DNA of 64,000 bases, taken from positions 124,001 to 188,000 of the forward strand of contig NZ_FOFG01000001.1 in assembly GCF_900110915.1 (NCBI RefSeq). The letters are read 5' to 3'. The notes below the pieces were generated by a model that saw nothing but the letters and a program-made list of their open reading frames with translations, was not told where the DNA came from and did no database searches. Shown here one piece after another: positions 18,656 to 28,724 of this stretch. Every line of letters begins with the position of its first letter. Within the stretch, counting starts at the first letter, position 1. The stretch comes from Faunimonas pinastri. GTDB taxonomy: Bacteria; Pseudomonadota; Alphaproteobacteria; Rhizobiales; Afifellaceae. The translations under genes and the position numbers were made by a program.

Positions 18656-18669
18656 TTGATCCTGGTCAA
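18656..18669. promoter_or_regulatory. FNR/FixK-type box
   Basis: TTGATCCTGGTCAA matches the anaerobox TTGAT-N4-ATCAA at 9 of 10 defined positions. It lies 103 bp upstream of the start of the acyl-CoA synthetase/acetyltransferase gene at 18773 and inside the glgA-pat gap, a normal place for an activator site. Oxygen-dependent control is an inference. Confidence 0.6.
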
Positions 18670-18772
18670 TGCCGATATACCTCCCCCCGGCCTATCCCAC
18701 CCTGGCGCCCGGTCCGGGCGTCGGATGCGATGGATCATCGCATCCCCCCCCCGACGATGGAGACGGTCCGGC

Positions 18773-21487
18773 ATGACGACACGGAATTTCGACGCCCTGT
18801 TCCAGCCCAGGTCGATCGCGCTGATCGGCGCGAGCAACAGGCCGGGCTCGGTCGGGTCGGTGCTGGCGCGCAATCTCCTCGACAGCGGCTTTCACGGCCC
18901 GATCCTCACGGTGAACCCGCATGAGGAGGCGATCCGCTCGACGCTGAACTACCGAACCATCGCCGACCTGCCGATGGCGCCGGATCTCGCCGTCATCGCC
19001 ACCCCCGCGCCGACGGTTCCCGGCATCATCGACGAGCTCGGCGCGCGCGGCTGTCGCGCCGCCGTGGTGATCAGCGCCGGCTTCGGCGGTTCCGACCCGT
19101 CCGGCCCGGAATACAAGCAGGCGATGCTCGACAACGCCGCGAAATATCTGATGCGGATCGTGGGGCCGAACTGTATCGGCTTCATCTCGCCCGGCCACGG
19201 CATGAATGCGAGCTTCGTGCATCTGACGCCGAAAGCCGGCGATCTCGCCTTCGTCTCTCAGTCCGGCGCGATCGCCAGCTCCATTCTCGACTGGGCCGCC
19301 GCGCGCGGCATCGGCTTCTCGCATGTGGCCTCGCTCGGCGACATGAGCGACGTGGATTTCGGCGACCTGCTCGACTATCTCGCAACCGACCGGGCGACGC
19401 GGGCGATCCTGCTCTATGTCGAGAACGTCACCAACGCCCGGAAATTCATGTCCGCGGCCCGTATCGCGGCGCGCTCCAAGCCGGTGATCGTCATCAAGTC
19501 CGGCCGCAGCGCGGCGGGTGCCAAGGCCGCGCTGTCGCATACCGGCGCGCTCGCCGGTTCCGACGCTGTCTATGACGCCGCGTTCCGTCGCGCCGGCATG
19601 CTGCGCGTCATCGAAATGCGCGAGCTCTTCGAGGCGGTCGCGACGCTTTCCACCGGCATCCACGTGCGCGGCGACCGGCTCACCATCCTCACCAATGGCG
19701 GTGGCGCGGGCGTGCTCGCGACCGACATGCTGGAGGAACTGGGCGGGCATCTCGATTCCATCAAGCCGGAGACGGTGGCGGCGCTGAGCGCCGGGCTGCC
19801 GGCGTCGTGGTCGCATGCGAACCCTGTCGATATTCTGGGCGATGCGCCGGGCGAGCGCTACGAGCGCGCGCTGGAAACGCTGCTCACCTCCGAGCGGCCG
19901 GATGCCGTCCTCGTCATGAAGTGCCCGACGGCGGTGGCCGACAGCCTCGACGGCGCCAGGGCCGTGGTGCGCACGCTGGCGGACCGCCGCGACGTGCCGG
20001 TGCTGACCTGCTGGCTGGGCGAGCTCGACGCCGCGCCCTCGCGCGCGCTGTTCGCCGCCAATCGCATCCCGACCTACGACACGCCGGACGAGGCGATCCG
20101 CGCCTTCATGCATCTCGTCAATTATCGTCGGAACCAGGAACTCCTGATGCAGACGCCGGCGAGCACGGAAGCCGCGCCGCCGGACCGCGAAACCGTGCGC
20201 GGCATCTTCGCGGAGGTGAAGGCAAGCGGCCGGACGGTGCTGACGGAGCCGGAAGCCAAGGCGGTGCTGAAAGCCTACGGCGTGCCCACGGTGCAGACCG
20301 CGACGGTGACGAGCCCGGCGGAAGCGGCGGACAAGGCTTCCGAGATCGGCTTCCCCGTCGTCCTGAAGATCCTGTCGCCCGACATCACCCACAAGAGCGA
20401 TGTCGGCGGCGTGCAGCTCGACCTGACATCCGCGGAGATGGTGCGGGAGGCGGCGGGGGCGATGCTCGCGGCGGTCGCCAAGGTCGCTCCGGACGCCCAT
20501 ATCACCGGCTTCACCGTGCAGCAGATGATCGACAGCTCGGGTGCCCACGAGCTGATCCTCGGCGTCGCGCAGGACCAGACCTTCGGGCCGATCCTGCTCT
20601 TCGGACAGGGCGGCACCGCCGCCGAACTGATCGCCGACCGGGCCATCGGCCTGCCGCCGCTCAACATGGTGCTGGCGCGCGAGATGATCGGCCGCACGCG
20701 CGTGTCTCGGCTTCTTGGCGAGCATCGCGGCCGCCCGGCGACCGATACCGACGCCATTGCCTCGACGCTGGTGAAGCTTTCCGAGCTGATCTGCGACTTC
20801 CCCGATCTGGCCGAACTCGACATCAATCCGTTGGTGGCCGACGAGAACGGCGTGATCGCGCTGGATGCGCGTGTCGTGGTGCGGCAGGAGGGAGCGGCCG
20901 GTAGCGTGCTGGCGATCCGGCCCTATCCGTCGGAACTGGAAAAGGCCCTGACGCTGAACGGCGGGCGGAGCCTCAGCCTGCGTCCGATCCGGCCGGAAGA
21001 CGAGCCCGCTCTTGTGAGAATGGTGGAGGCATCCTCGCCGGAAGACGTGCGGCTGCGCTTCATGAGCACGCTCAAGGCCTTCCCGCACATGATGGCCGCG
21101 CGCCTGTCTCAGATCGACTACGACCGCGAAATGGCCTTCGTGGCGATCGTGCCCGGCGCGGAAGGCGGCGAGATCCTGGGCGTTTCCCGCTTCATCGCCG
21201 ATCCCAACAACGACAGCGCCGAGTTCGGCATCATGGTCCGCTCCGACCAGAAGGGGCAGGGCCTCGGCTATCGGCTGATGCTGGAGATCCTCGACTATGC
21301 CCGCAAGCGCGGGATCCGTTCCGTCTGGGGGGACATCCTAACGGAAAACGTTGCCATGCTGCGGCTGGCAGGGGATCTCGGCTTCACGCGCAAGGCGGCG
21401 AACGAGGACGGCGTGGTGCAGGTGACGATCGACCTCACCAGGGTGCCGGCGGGCGATGCCGGCGGCGCGGAAGCCCGGTCGGCTTGA
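18773..21487 (+). CDS. Pat-type protein acetyltransferase: NDP-forming acyl-CoA synthetase domain fused to GNAT
   Basis: A 904-residue fusion. The N-terminal half is an ADP-forming acyl-CoA synthetase-like module: a CoA-binding Rossmann domain (SIALIGASNRPGSVG), succinyl-CoA ligase-like domains, and LSHTGALAGSD with the potential phosphohistidine at about residue 256. An ATP-grasp domain follows (LTEPEAKAVLKAYGVPTV to EQ-type ligands). The last 170 residues are a GNAT acetyltransferase (LRPIRPEDEPALVRMV, GIMVRSDQKGQGLGYRLM with the acetyl-CoA loop). Related proteins (PatZ/YfiQ) acetylate acetyl-CoA synthetase and other enzymes. Having an intact-looking His means real synthetase activity is not excluded. 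The ATG at 18773 is chosen over the upstream in-frame start because GASN-type families begin near MTTRNFDALF. Confidence 0.88.
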   Translation: MTTRNFDALFQPRSIALIGASNRPGSVGSVLARNLLDSGFHGPILTVNPHEEAIRSTLNYRTIADLPMAPDLAVIATPAPTVPGIIDELGARGCRAAVVISAGFGGSDPSGPEYKQAMLDNAAKYLMRIVGPNCIGFISPGHGMNASFVHLTPKAGDLAFVSQSGAIASSILDWAAARGIGFSHVASLGDMSDVDFGDLLDYLATDRATRAILLYVENVTNARKFMSAARIAARSKPVIVIKSGRSAAGAKAALSHTGALAGSDAVYDAAFRRAGMLRVIEMRELFEAVATLSTGIHVRGDRLTILTNGGGAGVLATDMLEELGGHLDSIKPETVAALSAGLPASWSHANPVDILGDAPGERYERALETLLTSERPDAVLVMKCPTAVADSLDGARAVVRTLADRRDVPVLTCWLGELDAAPSRALFAANRIPTYDTPDEAIRAFMHLVNYRRNQELLMQTPASTEAAPPDRETVRGIFAEVKASGRTVLTEPEAKAVLKAYGVPTVQTATVTSPAEAADKASEIGFPVVLKILSPDITHKSDVGGVQLDLTSAEMVREAAGAMLAAVAKVAPDAHITGFTVQQMIDSSGAHELILGVAQDQTFGPILLFGQGGTAAELIADRAIGLPPLNMVLAREMIGRTRVSRLLGEHRGRPATDTDAIASTLVKLSELICDFPDLAELDINPLVADENGVIALDARVVVRQEGAAGSVLAIRPYPSELEKALTLNGGRSLSLRPIRPEDEPALVRMVEASSPEDVRLRFMSTLKAFPHMMAARLSQIDYDREMAFVAIVPGAEGGEILGVSRFIADPNNDSAEFGIMVRSDQKGQGLGYRLMLEILDYARKRGIRSVWGDILTENVAMLRLAGDLGFTRKAANEDGVVQVTIDLTRVPAGDAGGAEARSA

Positions 21488-21617
21488 CGCTTCGTCGCTG
21501 AAGGGAAGGGGCGGCCGGGCCACACGTTCCCCAAAGGGGTGCGAAAGTCTGACGCCCTTTCCCGGCGGAAGCGGAAGGCCCATATGAGGGCCGTCCCCTT
21601 CCCGACGGAGCCATCCC

Positions 21618-23075
21618 ATGTTGCAGAAATCCCATCACCTGAAGCGCGAAGCCAATCTGATCGGCGGCGAGTGGGTGGCCGCCGGCTCGGGAAAGACCAT
21701 CGAGGTCACCAACCCGGCCAATGGCGAGGTGATCGGCACCATCCCGGATGCCGGCGTCGAGGAAACCCGCCGCGCCATCGCCATCGCCCACGAAACCTTC
21801 CAGACCTGGCGCAAGACCACGGCCGACGAGCGCGCCAGGCTCCTGCGCAAGCTTCATGACGCCTTCATGGACAACCAGGACGCGCTGGCGGAACTGATGA
21901 CGCTGGAGCAGGGCAAGCCGCTGGCGGAGGCCCGCGCCGAGATCGCCCAGAGCGCCGCGCAGATCCTGTGGTTTTCCGAGGAAGCGCGCCGCGTCTATGG
22001 CGACGTGATCCCGTCCCCGTGGGGCGACCGCCGCATCATGGTGACCAAGGAGCCGGTGGGCGTGGTCGGCGCGATCACGCCGTGGAACTTTCCGTCCTCC
22101 ATGCTGTCCCGCAAGATCGGCCCGGCCTTGGCGGCCGGCTGCACCGTCGTGGTGAAGCCCGCCGTGCAGACGCCCTATTCGGCGCTGGCATGGGGCGTGC
22201 TCGCCGAGGAAATCGGCATTCCCAAGGGCGTCATCAACATCGTGACGGGCGATGCCAAGGCCATCGGCGGCGAACTCACGGGCAACCCGCTGGTCCGCAA
22301 GATCACCTTCACGGGCTCCACGCCGGTCGGCAAGTTGCTGATCAAGCAGTCGGCCGACACGGTGAAGAAGCTCTCCATGGAACTCGGCGGCAACGCGCCG
22401 TTCCTCGTCTTCGACGATTGCGATCTGGACCGCGCGGTCACCGGCGCGATTGCCGCGAAGTACCGCAATGCCGGCCAGACCTGCGTCTGCACCAACCGGT
22501 TTTACGTGCAGTCGGGCATCTACGACGCCTTCGTGGAAAAGTTCGCGCAGGAAAGCCGGAAGCTCAAGGTCGGCTCCGGTTTCGACCAGGGCGTGCAGCA
22601 GGGGCCGCTGATCGACGACAAGGCGCTCGCCAAGGTCGAGGAACTCGTGGGCGATGCGCGAGACAAGGGCGCGAAGATCGTCACCGGCGGCAAGCGGCAC
22701 GAGCTCGGCGGCACTTTCTACGAGCCGACCGTGATCGCCGACGCCACGCAGGAGATGCGCTTCGCCAAGGAAGAGATCTTCGGTCCGGTGGCTCCGGTCT
22801 TCCGCTTCGACAAGGAAGAAGACGCCATCCGTCTCGCCAACGATACCGAGTTCGGCCTTGCCTGCTATTTCTATACGCAGGACCTCGGCCGCGCCTTCCG
22901 GGTTTCCGAAGGGCTGAAATACGGCATGGTCGGCATCAACGAGGGGATCATCACGACCGAGGTTGCGCCCTTCGGCGGCGTCAAGGAATCCGGCATGGGC
23001 CGCGAAGGCTCCAAGTACGGTCTGGATGAATATCTCGACGTCAAATACGTCTGCATCGGCGGCCTCGGCCTCTAG
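21618..23075 (+). CDS. gabD: Succinate-semialdehyde dehydrogenase GabD
   Basis: An NAD(P)-dependent aldehyde dehydrogenase of 485 residues that oxidises succinate semialdehyde to succinate at the end of the GABA route. Visible landmarks: TPWNFPSSMLSRKIGPALAAG, KPAVQTPYSA, the catalytic Glu in MELGGNAP, and the catalytic Cys289 in NAGQTCVCTN. The Cys-x-Cys at this site is typical of GabD. The C-terminus GGVKESGMGREGSKYGLDEY is also characteristic. Glutarate-semialdehyde dehydrogenase (DavD) is a close alternative that sequence reading cannot exclude. It stands alone, with a CCCC-AAA-GGGG hairpin and GACGGAG before the start. Confidence 0.9.
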   Translation: MLQKSHHLKREANLIGGEWVAAGSGKTIEVTNPANGEVIGTIPDAGVEETRRAIAIAHETFQTWRKTTADERARLLRKLHDAFMDNQDALAELMTLEQGKPLAEARAEIAQSAAQILWFSEEARRVYGDVIPSPWGDRRIMVTKEPVGVVGAITPWNFPSSMLSRKIGPALAAGCTVVVKPAVQTPYSALAWGVLAEEIGIPKGVINIVTGDAKAIGGELTGNPLVRKITFTGSTPVGKLLIKQSADTVKKLSMELGGNAPFLVFDDCDLDRAVTGAIAAKYRNAGQTCVCTNRFYVQSGIYDAFVEKFAQESRKLKVGSGFDQGVQQGPLIDDKALAKVEELVGDARDKGAKIVTGGKRHELGGTFYEPTVIADATQEMRFAKEEIFGPVAPVFRFDKEEDAIRLANDTEFGLACYFYTQDLGRAFRVSEGLKYGMVGINEGIITTEVAPFGGVKESGMGREGSKYGLDEYLDVKYVCIGGLGL

Positions 23076-23103
23076 GGGCGGCGCCGCTCCCGCCACAATA
23101 CGC

Positions 23104-23616
23104 TCAGCCGGGCTGGTGCCAGCCCGGCTGTTCCGCCCGGATCATGCCGGCCGCGTCGCTCTCCGCCAGCCAGTCGCGAGCGGGCCGACCGGCGATCTCC
23201 GCGTCCGGTGCGACATCGACCAGCGGCGCCAGCGCAAACGCCCGCTGGTGCAGGAACGGGTGGGGCACGGTCAGCCCCGCCTCCTCGATGACGCGATCGC
23301 CGTAAAGCAGGATGTCGATGTCGATCAGGCGCGGCCCCCAGCGTTCCAGCCGCAACCGGCCGAGCGCCTGCTCCACGCCAAGAACCGCTTCCAGCAGCGC
23401 GCGGGGCGCAAGATCCGTTTCCACCAGCACCGCCGCGTTCAAAAAGGCCGGCTGGTCCGTCTTGCCCCATGGCGGGGTCTCGTAGAGGGCGGAAACGGCG
23501 GCGACCGTGATCCCCGGCTCGGCCGCCAGCGCATCGATCGCCGCGGCGATGTTGCCGCGCCGGTCGCCGAGATTGCCGCCAAGTCCCAGCACCGCCCCTA
23601 CCATCGTCGCGCTCAC
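23104..23616 (-). CDS. folK: 2-amino-4-hydroxy-6-hydroxymethyldihydropteridine pyrophosphokinase FolK
   Basis: FolK adds pyrophosphate from ATP to the pterin just before dihydropteroate synthase in folate synthesis. The 170-residue protein has LGLGGNLGDRRGNI at the start, SALYETPPWGKTDQPAFLNA, RWGPRLIDIDILLYGD with the Mg-binding Asp-x-Asp, and VPHPFLHQRAFALAPL. The start is GTG within a GTGA overlap of 4 bp with the folP stop, so the two are coupled. The last codons lie in a perfect 11-bp inverted repeat (23106-23116 / 23119-23129) that may act as a terminator with no extra spacer. Confidence 0.95.
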   Translation of the reverse strand: MSATMVGAVLGLGGNLGDRRGNIAAAIDALAAEPGITVAAVSALYETPPWGKTDQPAFLNAAVLVETDLAPRALLEAVLGVEQALGRLRLERWGPRLIDIDILLYGDRVIEEAGLTVPHPFLHQRAFALAPLVDVAPDAEIAGRPARDWLAESDAAGMIRAEQPGWHQPG

Positions 23617-24515
23617 GCCTGTGCCTCCGGGCGAGCGTTGCGGATCGCGGCGAGCATGCGCAACGCGTCGGCATGTTCGGCCACGTCATGCACGCGGACG
23701 ATGGCCGCGTTCGCCTGCACGGCGACGATGTTGGTCGCCAACGTGCCCGCCAGCCGGTCGTCGACGGGACGGGGCTCGCCGCCGCCGGTGACCCGCCCGA
23801 TAAACGTCTTGCGCGAGGTGCCGATCAGGATCGGCAGGCCGATGGCGGCGAATTCGTCGATGCGGGCGAGCAGTTGCAGGCTCTGCTCGACGCTCTTGCC
23901 GAAGCCGAAGCCGGGATCCAGCACGATCCGGTCGGTCGCGATGCCGGCGCGGGCGGCGATGCCGAGGCTCTTCTCGAAGAAGGACATGCAGGCCAGAACC
24001 GGATCGCCTTCCGTCCCATGAGAGGAGCCGAACATGCCGGAATTGTGCATGATGACGACGCCCGCCCCATGCGCGGCGATTGCTTGCGCCATCTGCGGCT
24101 CGCCCTGCAGCCCGGTGATGTCGTTGATCACATGGGCGCCGGCGGCCAGCGCCGCGTCGGCCACCGCCGCATGGGCGGTATCGACCGACACGATCGTTTC
24201 CGCCGTGAGCGCGGCGATCACCGGCAGGATCCGCCGCAATTCCTCTTCCTGGGGGACCGGCGTCGCGCCCGGCCGGGTGGATTCCCCGCCGACATCGACG
24301 AGGTCCGCCCCTTGCGCCACCAGCGCGCGGGCATGCGCCACGGCGCGCTCCGCATCGTCGAAGCGTCCGCCATCGGAGAAGCTGTCCGGCGTGACGTTGA
24401 CGATCCCCATGATGAGCGCGGCCAGAGCCGTCAGGCCGTCGCGCCTGTCGGCCAGCAGCCGGGCAAAGGCGCGGCCCCGGTCGGGGGCGGGGTGCAGATT
24501 GTCTGGGGTCGTCAT
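23613..24515 (-). CDS. folP: Dihydropteroate synthase FolP
   Basis: FolP condenses the pterin pyrophosphate with p-aminobenzoate to dihydropteroate. The 300-residue TIM-barrel protein carries IMGIVNVTPDSFSDGG, ADLVDVGGESTRPGA and LDPGFGFGK, the substrate-binding signatures. The ATG at 24515 gives the expected length; the longer in-frame reading to 25688 runs antisense to the glycosyltransferase and is rejected. It overlaps folK by 4 bp. folB, which often lies between folP and folK in relatives, is absent. Confidence 0.95.
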   Translation of the reverse strand: MTTPDNLHPAPDRGRAFARLLADRRDGLTALAALIMGIVNVTPDSFSDGGRFDDAERAVAHARALVAQGADLVDVGGESTRPGATPVPQEEELRRILPVIAALTAETIVSVDTAHAAVADAALAAGAHVINDITGLQGEPQMAQAIAAHGAGVVIMHNSGMFGSSHGTEGDPVLACMSFFEKSLGIAARAGIATDRIVLDPGFGFGKSVEQSLQLLARIDEFAAIGLPILIGTSRKTFIGRVTGGGEPRPVDDRLAGTLATNIVAVQANAAIVRVHDVAEHADALRMLAAIRNARPEAQA

Positions 24516-24644
24516 GGCGGGTCCGGTTTCGGAAGAAGCGGTTCTTAGACGAGAAGCCTCTTGCGCCAAAGCGCTAACGCGATCTTCGCTTTTCCGGGAT
24601 TCACTGTGAGGGAAGCCAGAGGCGCCGCAGGGCGTGGAGTGAGC

Positions 24645-25814
24645 GTGCCGCAATCCTTGTCGATCATCCATGTCGCGCGCGCGCCGGTGGGCGGCGTCTT
24701 CCGCCATATCGGCGATCTGGCGCTGGCGCAGACGGAAGCCGGGCACCGCGTCGGCATGATCTGCGACGCCAATACCGGCGGCGAGTTCGCGGCGGCCCGG
24801 ATCGCGGAACTCGCGCCGAAGCTGCATCACGGCATCATCCGCCTGCCGATGAGCCGCTCCATCGGCCCGACCGACCTGCCGTCGATCGCGGCCGTGCGCC
24901 GGCGCATTCACGCGATCGCCCCGGACGTGATCCACGGCCATGGCGCGAAGGGGGGCGTCTATGCCCGCCTCGCCGCAATGTGGGAACGCACGCTCGGCCG
25001 CAAGGTGGTCGCCTTCTATGCCCCGCATGGCGGCAGCCTGCATTTCGATCCGAAATCCAGAAAGGGCCGGCTCTATTTCCTCGTGGAGCGCGAGCTGGAA
25101 CGGGCGACGGACGGGCTCCTCCACGTTTCCGAATACGAGGCGACCACCTACCGCGCCAAGGTCGGAGTACCGCGCTGCCCGGCTTTCGTGGTCCATAACG
25201 GTCTGCGGGAAGAGGAATTCGAGCCGGTGAAACCCGTTTCGGGCGCCGCGACCTTTCTCTATATCGGCGAACTGCGCGACCTGAAGGGCGTGGACCTGCT
25301 GATCCGCGCGATGGCGCTGCTGAAGGAGAGGGGGCAGCCCGTCAGCCTCGCCATGGTCGGAGACGGCCCGGCGGAGGACAAGGAACGCTATCGCCGGATG
25401 ATCGACGAGGCGGGGCTCGCCGACCGGATATCGCCCTATCCGCCGATGCCGGCGCGAGAAGCTTTCGCGCTGGCGCATATCATCGTCGTGCCCTCGCGGG
25501 CGGAAAGCCTGCCCTACATCGTGCTGGAAGCCGGCGCGGCCGGCCTGCCCATGATCGTCAGCGATGTCGGCGGCATTCCGGAGATCTTCGAGGGCGAGAC
25601 GGAACGGCTGGTCGAGCCCGGCAGCGCGGGAGCGCTTGCCGGAGCCATGCAGGCCGGACTTGCCGATCCCGAGGCGCTTGCCCGGCAAGCCTTGCTCCGG
25701 CGCGAGCGGCTGGCGGAAATCTTTTCCCTCCCCGTCATGGCCGGACGGGTGGAAGCGATCTATCGGCAGGCGCTTGCGCGGCGTTATAAGAATGCATTCT
25801 CCGGGTCAGCCTGA
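24645..25814 (+). CDS. Glycosyltransferase family 4-type protein
   Basis: A GT-B glycosyltransferase of about 389 residues, probably acting on cell-surface or exopolysaccharide sugars. The start LSIIHVARAPVGGVFRHI and the HGHGAKGGVYARLA and APHGGSLHF segments form the acceptor half. FLYIGELRDLKGVDLLIRA, SLAMVGDGP and the E-x7-E-like block PSRAESLPYIVLEAGAAGLPMIVSD form the nucleotide-sugar half. I favour the GTG at 24645, with GGAG five bases upstream; GTG 24639 or ATG 24561 are alternatives. It is divergent from folP. The exact sugar is unknown. A GGGTCA-GCC-TGACCC hairpin (25803-25817) spans its stop codon. Confidence 0.85.
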   Translation: MPQSLSIIHVARAPVGGVFRHIGDLALAQTEAGHRVGMICDANTGGEFAAARIAELAPKLHHGIIRLPMSRSIGPTDLPSIAAVRRRIHAIAPDVIHGHGAKGGVYARLAAMWERTLGRKVVAFYAPHGGSLHFDPKSRKGRLYFLVERELERATDGLLHVSEYEATTYRAKVGVPRCPAFVVHNGLREEEFEPVKPVSGAATFLYIGELRDLKGVDLLIRAMALLKERGQPVSLAMVGDGPAEDKERYRRMIDEAGLADRISPYPPMPAREAFALAHIIVVPSRAESLPYIVLEAGAAGLPMIVSDVGGIPEIFEGETERLVEPGSAGALAGAMQAGLADPEALARQALLRRERLAEIFSLPVMAGRVEAIYRQALARRYKNAFSGSA

Positions 25815-25921
25815 CCCGTCAGTTTCCCGTGTCTGTTGGTGGCCGCCGCACGCTGACTGGAGCAAGATGAGCCGGAGACCGATCCTGCTCCCTCGCGGGA
25901 CCTCTTTGAAACGGGAACGTC

Positions 25922-26824
25922 ATGTCGGATCGTCTGTCACATCTTGATCGGCTGGAAGCCGAGAGCATGCACATTATCCGCGAGGTGGCCGCCGAGTGCC
26001 GCAATCCGGTGATGCTGTATTCGATCGGCAAGGACTCCGCCGTCATGCTGCATCTGGCGATGAAGGCCTTCGCGCCCGCCCCGCCGCCCTTTCCGCTGAT
26101 GCACATCGATACGACGTGGAAATTCCGCGAGATGATCGCCTTCCGCGACCGCATGGCCAGGGAAGCGGGCATGCGCCTGCTGGTCCACACCAATCAGGAA
26201 GGCCTCGCGGCGGGCATGAACCCGTTCGACCACGGCTCCAACTATACCCGCGTGATGAAGACCGAGGGGCTGAAGCAGGCGCTCGACCTCCATGGTTTCG
26301 ACGCGGCCTTCGGCGGTGCGCGGCGCGACGAGGAAAAGAGCCGCGCCAAGGAGCGTGTCTTCTCCTTCCGTGGCGCCAGCCATGCCTGGGACCCGAAGAA
26401 CCAGCGCCCGGAACTCTGGCGGCTCTACAACACGCGGGTGAACGAACGGGAATCGATGCGCGTCTTCCCGCTCTCCAACTGGACCGAGCTCGATATCTGG
26501 GCCTACATCCTGCGCGAGAACGTGCCGATCGTGCCGCTCTATTTCGCCGCCGAGCGGCCCGTGGTGGAGCGCAACGGCCAATACATCATGGTCGACGACG
26601 ACCGCATGCGGCTCAACCCCGGCGAGCAGCCGGAAAAACGGATGATCCGCTTCCGCACGCTTGGCTGCTATCCGCTGACCGGCGCATTCGAATCCAACGC
26701 CACGTCGCTGGAAGCGATCGTCGCGGAGATGATCGCCGCCCGCACCTCCGAGCGCGGCGGCCGGCTGATCGACAAGGAAGCCTCGGCTTCCATGGAGCGC
26801 AAGAAGCGCGAGGGCTACTTCTGA
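25922..26824 (+). CDS. cysD: Sulfate adenylyltransferase subunit 2 CysD
   Basis: The catalytic subunit that makes adenosine 5'-phosphosulfate from ATP and sulfate for cysteine synthesis or sulfation. The 300-residue protein has the PP-loop [17 protein letters not shown] (the family SGGKDS equivalent) near residue 34, [36 protein letters not shown], and [12 protein letters not shown]. The C-terminus ends in basic ERKKREGYF, as in other CysD. Its stop overlaps the cysNC start by one base (TGATG). The 107-bp leader after the glycosyltransferase gene shows no clear regulator site. Confidence 0.96.
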   Translation: MSDRLSHLDRLEAESMHIIREVAAECRNPVMLYSIGKDSAVMLHLAMKAFAPAPPPFPLMHIDTTWKFREMIAFRDRMAREAGMRLLVHTNQEGLAAGMNPFDHGSNYTRVMKTEGLKQALDLHGFDAAFGGARRDEEKSRAKERVFSFRGASHAWDPKNQRPELWRLYNTRVNERESMRVFPLSNWTELDIWAYILRENVPIVPLYFAAERPVVERNGQYIMVDDDRMRLNPGEQPEKRMIRFRTLGCYPLTGAFESNATSLEAIVAEMIAARTSERGGRLIDKEASASMERKKREGYF

Positions 26825-28713
26825 TGACCGTTTCCATGCCGATCCAGGCCGTCACCGCGGCGGCCGAGGCCGACACCCTGCGCTTCCTCACCTGCGGCAG
26901 CGTGGATGACGGCAAGTCCACCCTGATCGGGCGGCTGCTCTACGATTCGCAGTTGCTGATGGAAGACCAGGTCGCCGATCTCGCGCGCGACAGCGAGAAG
27001 CACGGCACGGCCGGCGACCAGATCGACTTCGCATTGCTGGTCGACGGGCTGGAAGCCGAGCGCGAGCAGGGCATCACCATCGACGTCGCCTACCGCTTCT
27101 TCGCCACGCCGAAACGCCGCTTCATCGTCGCCGACACGCCCGGCCACGTGCAGTACACCCGCAACATGGCGACGGGCGCGTCGACCGCCGATCTCGCCGT
27201 GCTGCTGGTCGATGCGTCCAAGGGCCTGCTGACGCAGACGCGCCGCCACGCGGTGATCGTCTCGCTGCTCGGCATCCGCAATGTCGTGATCGCCGTCAAC
27301 AAGATGGACCTGGTCGGCTTCGAGGAAAGCACGTTCCGCGAGATCGTCGCCGATTTCCGGGAGTTCGCGGGCGATCTCGGCTTCGCCGACGTCACGGCCA
27401 TCCCGCTTTCCGCGCGCGCCGGCGACAACGTGTCGAGCCGCAGCCCGAAATCGCCCTGGTACTCCGGGCCGACGCTGATCGAGCATCTCGAAACGATCGG
27501 CGTGGAAAACGCGGCGACCTCCGGTCCCTTCCGCCTTCCGGTGCAGTGGGTCTGCCGCCCCAACCAGAACTTTCGCGGTTTTGCGGGCAGCGTCGCCGGC
27601 GGACGCGTGAAGCTGGGCGACGAGATCGTGGTCGCGGCTTCGGGCCGCACGAGCACGGTCGCGAGCCTTGCCATCGGCAACCATCCGGTCGAGGAGGCGT
27701 TCGCCGGCCAGTCCGTGATGCTGACGCTGGCCGACGAGATCGACATCAGCCGCGGCGACGTGCTCGTCGCCAAGGGATCGCGCCCGGAGGTCAGCGACCA
27801 GTTCGCCGCCAACCTCATCTGGTTCGATGCCGAGCACCTGCTGCCGGGCCGCCAGTACCTGATGAAGAATTCCACCAGGACGGTGCCGGTCCAGATCACC
27901 GAGCTGAAATACCGGCTCGACGTGGAAACGCTGGATCACGGCGCCGCCAAGGTGCTGGAGATGAATGAGATCGGCTTCGCCAACCTCTCCGCATCCGAGC
28001 CGATCGCCTTCGATCCCTATGCGTCGAACCGCGAGACCGGCGCCTTTATCCTGATCGACCGCTTCACCAATGCCACCGTCGGTGCGGGGATGCTGTCGTT
28101 TGCGCTTCGCCGTGCGTCCAACATCCACTGGCAGGCGCTCGACGTCGATCGCGACGCCCGCGCCGGCCTGAAGCACCAGAAGCCGGCGGTGCTCTGGTTC
28201 ACCGGCCTTTCCGGCTCGGGCAAGTCCACCGTCGCCAACATCGTGGAGCGCAAGCTCTTCGGGCGTGGCCGGCACACGATCATCCTGGATGGCGACAATG
28301 TCCGGCACGGTCTGAACCGCGACCTCGGCTTCACCGATGCGGACCGCGTGGAAAACATCCGCCGCGTCGCGGAAACGGCGAGGCTGATGACCGATGCCGG
28401 CCTGATCGTGCTGGTCTCGTTCATCTCGCCCTTCAGGTCCGAGCGCGAGATGGCGCGCGGACTCCTGCCTGAAGGCGAGTTCGTGGAGATCTTCGTCGAT
28501 ACGCCGATCGAGGTTTGCCGCCAGCGCGATCCCAAGGGTCTCTACGCCCGCGCCGATGCCGGCGAAATCCGCAACTTCACGGGCATCGACTCGCCCTACG
28601 AAGCGCCGGAAAAGCCGGACCTGCATCTCAAGCCCGCAGAGGTCGATCCGGAGCTGCTGGCCGACCGGGTGATCGCCTTTCTGGAAGAGCGCGGCAAGCT
28701 CAGCAACGCCTGA
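26824..28713 (+). CDS. cysNC: Bifunctional sulfate adenylyltransferase subunit 1 / APS kinase CysNC
   Basis: A 629-residue fusion. The first 430 or so residues are the GTPase CysN, which drives APS formation: P-loop GSVDDGKST (25-33), [17 protein letters not shown], and NKMD. After about residue 445 follows APS kinase CysC: P-loop GLSGSGKST (461-469), [16 protein letters not shown], and the [10 protein letters not shown] block. The product is therefore PAPS. The fused form is common in rhizobia, where PAPS also supports sulfated sugars. The 1-bp overlap with cysD gives the start. The nearby glycosyltransferase might suggest sulfated polysaccharide, but this is speculation. Confidence 0.95.
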   Translation: MTVSMPIQAVTAAAEADTLRFLTCGSVDDGKSTLIGRLLYDSQLLMEDQVADLARDSEKHGTAGDQIDFALLVDGLEAEREQGITIDVAYRFFATPKRRFIVADTPGHVQYTRNMATGASTADLAVLLVDASKGLLTQTRRHAVIVSLLGIRNVVIAVNKMDLVGFEESTFREIVADFREFAGDLGFADVTAIPLSARAGDNVSSRSPKSPWYSGPTLIEHLETIGVENAATSGPFRLPVQWVCRPNQNFRGFAGSVAGGRVKLGDEIVVAASGRTSTVASLAIGNHPVEEAFAGQSVMLTLADEIDISRGDVLVAKGSRPEVSDQFAANLIWFDAEHLLPGRQYLMKNSTRTVPVQITELKYRLDVETLDHGAAKVLEMNEIGFANLSASEPIAFDPYASNRETGAFILIDRFTNATVGAGMLSFALRRASNIHWQALDVDRDARAGLKHQKPAVLWFTGLSGSGKSTVANIVERKLFGRGRHTIILDGDNVRHGLNRDLGFTDADRVENIRRVAETARLMTDAGLIVLVSFISPFRSEREMARGLLPEGEFVEIFVDTPIEVCRQRDPKGLYARADAGEIRNFTGIDSPYEAPEKPDLHLKPAEVDPELLADRVIAFLEERGKLSNA

Positions 28714-28724
28714 GGACCAATCGA

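Noticed and set aside
24516..25688. N-terminal extension of FolP up to 25688
   Set aside because: It runs antisense through the glycosyltransferase gene and has no folate-family similarity.
25803..25817. Strong terminator after the glycosyltransferase gene
   Set aside because: The GGGTCA-GCC-TGACCC hairpin is only 6 bp and has no U-run, so it was noted in the gene entry but not called as a separate terminator.
25996..26823. Extended N-terminus for CysNC starting at 25996
   Set aside because: The extension reads the cysD gene in another frame. The family start and the TGATG overlap place the true start at 26824.
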